From a virus, in the IMG/VR virus record IMGVR_UViG_3300020141_000372, positions 1 through 42,186 of that record: DNA of 42,186 bases, one strand, 5' to 3'. This document shows positions 41,720 to 42,186 of the stretch, one piece after another. The stretch's first letter is position 1, and each line of letters begins with the position of its first letter. Position numbers and translations under genes: made by a program. The notes under the pieces are model-generated. The model was not told where the DNA came from. It saw only the letters and a program-made list of their open reading frames with translations, and did no database searches.

Positions 41720-42136
41720 ATGGTAACACAATTCGCCATGGATCTTTTTAAAGATCCATTTTTTATTGGTTTCAACCGAGAGTTGGAACGTTTTAATAGT
41801 CTAAGCAAGGTAAACAATACAGCTTTTCCGCCGTATGATTTATTAAAACTAGACGATGACAACTACCAGCTATCGCTGGCAGTTGCTGGATTCACAAGAG
41901 AAGATCTAACTGTATCAATTGAAGATGGAAGTCTTTGGATTACAGGTGAAATTACAGAAGTAACAGACGCAGAGGTGGTCCACAAGGGAATCGCTGCACG
42001 TAAATTCACAAGAATCTTTGAACTAAGTGAATACATGGAAGTTTCAAGTGTAGAGCTAAAAGACGGAATGCTACATATCCGTGTTATTAGAAATCTGCCT
42101 AAAGAAAAACAACCTAAAATACTAAAGATCAAATAA
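41720..42136 (+). CDS. Small heat-shock protein Hsp20 (IbpA-like)
   Basis: A 138-residue holdase chaperone. The alpha-crystallin domain lies at about residues 37-125: YDLLKLDDDNYQLSLAVAGF, then EDLTVSIEDGSLWITGE, RKFTRIFELSEYMEV and ELKDGMLHIRVIRNLPKE. The N-terminal arm is short (about 36 residues) with FF and LFKDPFF elements, and the C-terminal tail has the conserved PKILKIK (I-x-I like) motif. It keeps unfolded host or virion proteins soluble. It has its own promoter and a strong ribosome site. Hsp20 genes occur in many tailed phages. Confidence 0.9.
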   Translation: MVTQFAMDLFKDPFFIGFNRELERFNSLSKVNNTAFPPYDLLKLDDDNYQLSLAVAGFTREDLTVSIEDGSLWITGEITEVTDAEVVHKGIAARKFTRIFELSEYMEVSSVELKDGMLHIRVIRNLPKEKQPKILKIK

Positions 42137-42144
42137 CATTGAGA

Positions 42145-42167
42145 CCTGGGTACGTCCAAAAACTGCC
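42145..42167 (+). repeat. Short repeat copy 2, after hsp20
   Basis: CCTGGGTA, a 10-base centre ending AAAAA, then CTGCC, nearly matching copy 1 at 39021-39043. It begins nine bases after the hsp20 stop. The window ends 19 bases later, so what follows cannot be seen. Confidence 0.6.
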
Positions 42168-42186
42168 TACTAAAATTAAGGGATTA

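Noticed and set aside
1-42186. Prophage state or integration site
   Set aside because: No integrase, excisionase partner, repressor or att-like direct repeat with a tRNA was seen; the tRNAs are complete and lie within phage genes.

Overview
This window is an AT-rich, gene-dense stretch of the genome of a long-tailed double-stranded DNA phage (siphovirus-like: tail chaperone with frameshift, 2781-residue tape measure protein, tail tip and fibre genes, large terminase). Every gene I can support lies on the + strand. There is no integrase, repressor or other lysogeny gene here. The host is not directly visible. A bacterial-type DNA polymerase III alpha subunit, a CHAP lysin, many apparently leaderless starts and the low GC together suggest a low-GC actinobacterium, perhaps a planktonic freshwater or marine lineage. 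That is an inference of moderate to low confidence.

Layout. 1-437: end of the tail assembly chaperone with a canonical -1 frameshift site. 447-17397: tape measure protein and tail tip/fibre genes, ending in an S74-chaperone tail fibre, a 47-residue coiled-coil protein and a small receptor-binding-like protein. 17406-17470: a compact promoter, palindrome and terminator that separates the late tail operon from the next block. 17488-22818: metallophosphoesterase, several tiny zinc-binding and DNA-binding proteins, DnaB-type helicase, DnaG-type primase and a single-strand DNA-binding-like protein. 22831-22872: strong terminator with a promoter nested in it. 22879-28033: DNA polymerase III alpha (interrupted by one in-frame TAA), a tandem trio of paralogous small proteins and a MazG-like protein. 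28066-33570: RecA, two Fe/2-oxoglutarate or Fe-S enzymes (dioxygenase, Cas4/RecB-like nuclease), RuvC-like resolvase, methyltransferase and an Nmad1/DUF1599-like protein. 33598-36746: small terminase, a second dioxygenase and large terminase. 36772-42136: an accessory island with three tRNAs (CAT, TCT, TTT), a catalase-peroxidase KatG with all known active-site residues, an SGNH-like protein, a short-chain dehydrogenase, a CHAP endolysin, a staphylococcal-type nuclease and an Hsp20 chaperone.

How the genes work together. Helicase, primase, SSB and polymerase form a nearly self-sufficient replisome. RecA, Cas4-like nuclease and RuvC-like nuclease make a recombination module, and TerS/TerL package the product. 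MazG-like, Nmad1-like and methyltransferase genes probably act on nucleotides or nucleic acid, though their substrates are unknown. The tRNAs read AT-rich codons that dominate the phage genes. KatG and Hsp20 look like cargo that protects the infected cell from peroxide and protein damage.

The most interesting signals are: phage-borne KatG between tRNA genes; a recurring extended -10 motif placed 6-7 nt before ATG codons (leaderless genes); an intact frameshift cassette; a nonsense codon inside an otherwise intact polymerase; a kinase-like domain buried in the tape measure protein; and a short repeat found after both katG and hsp20.
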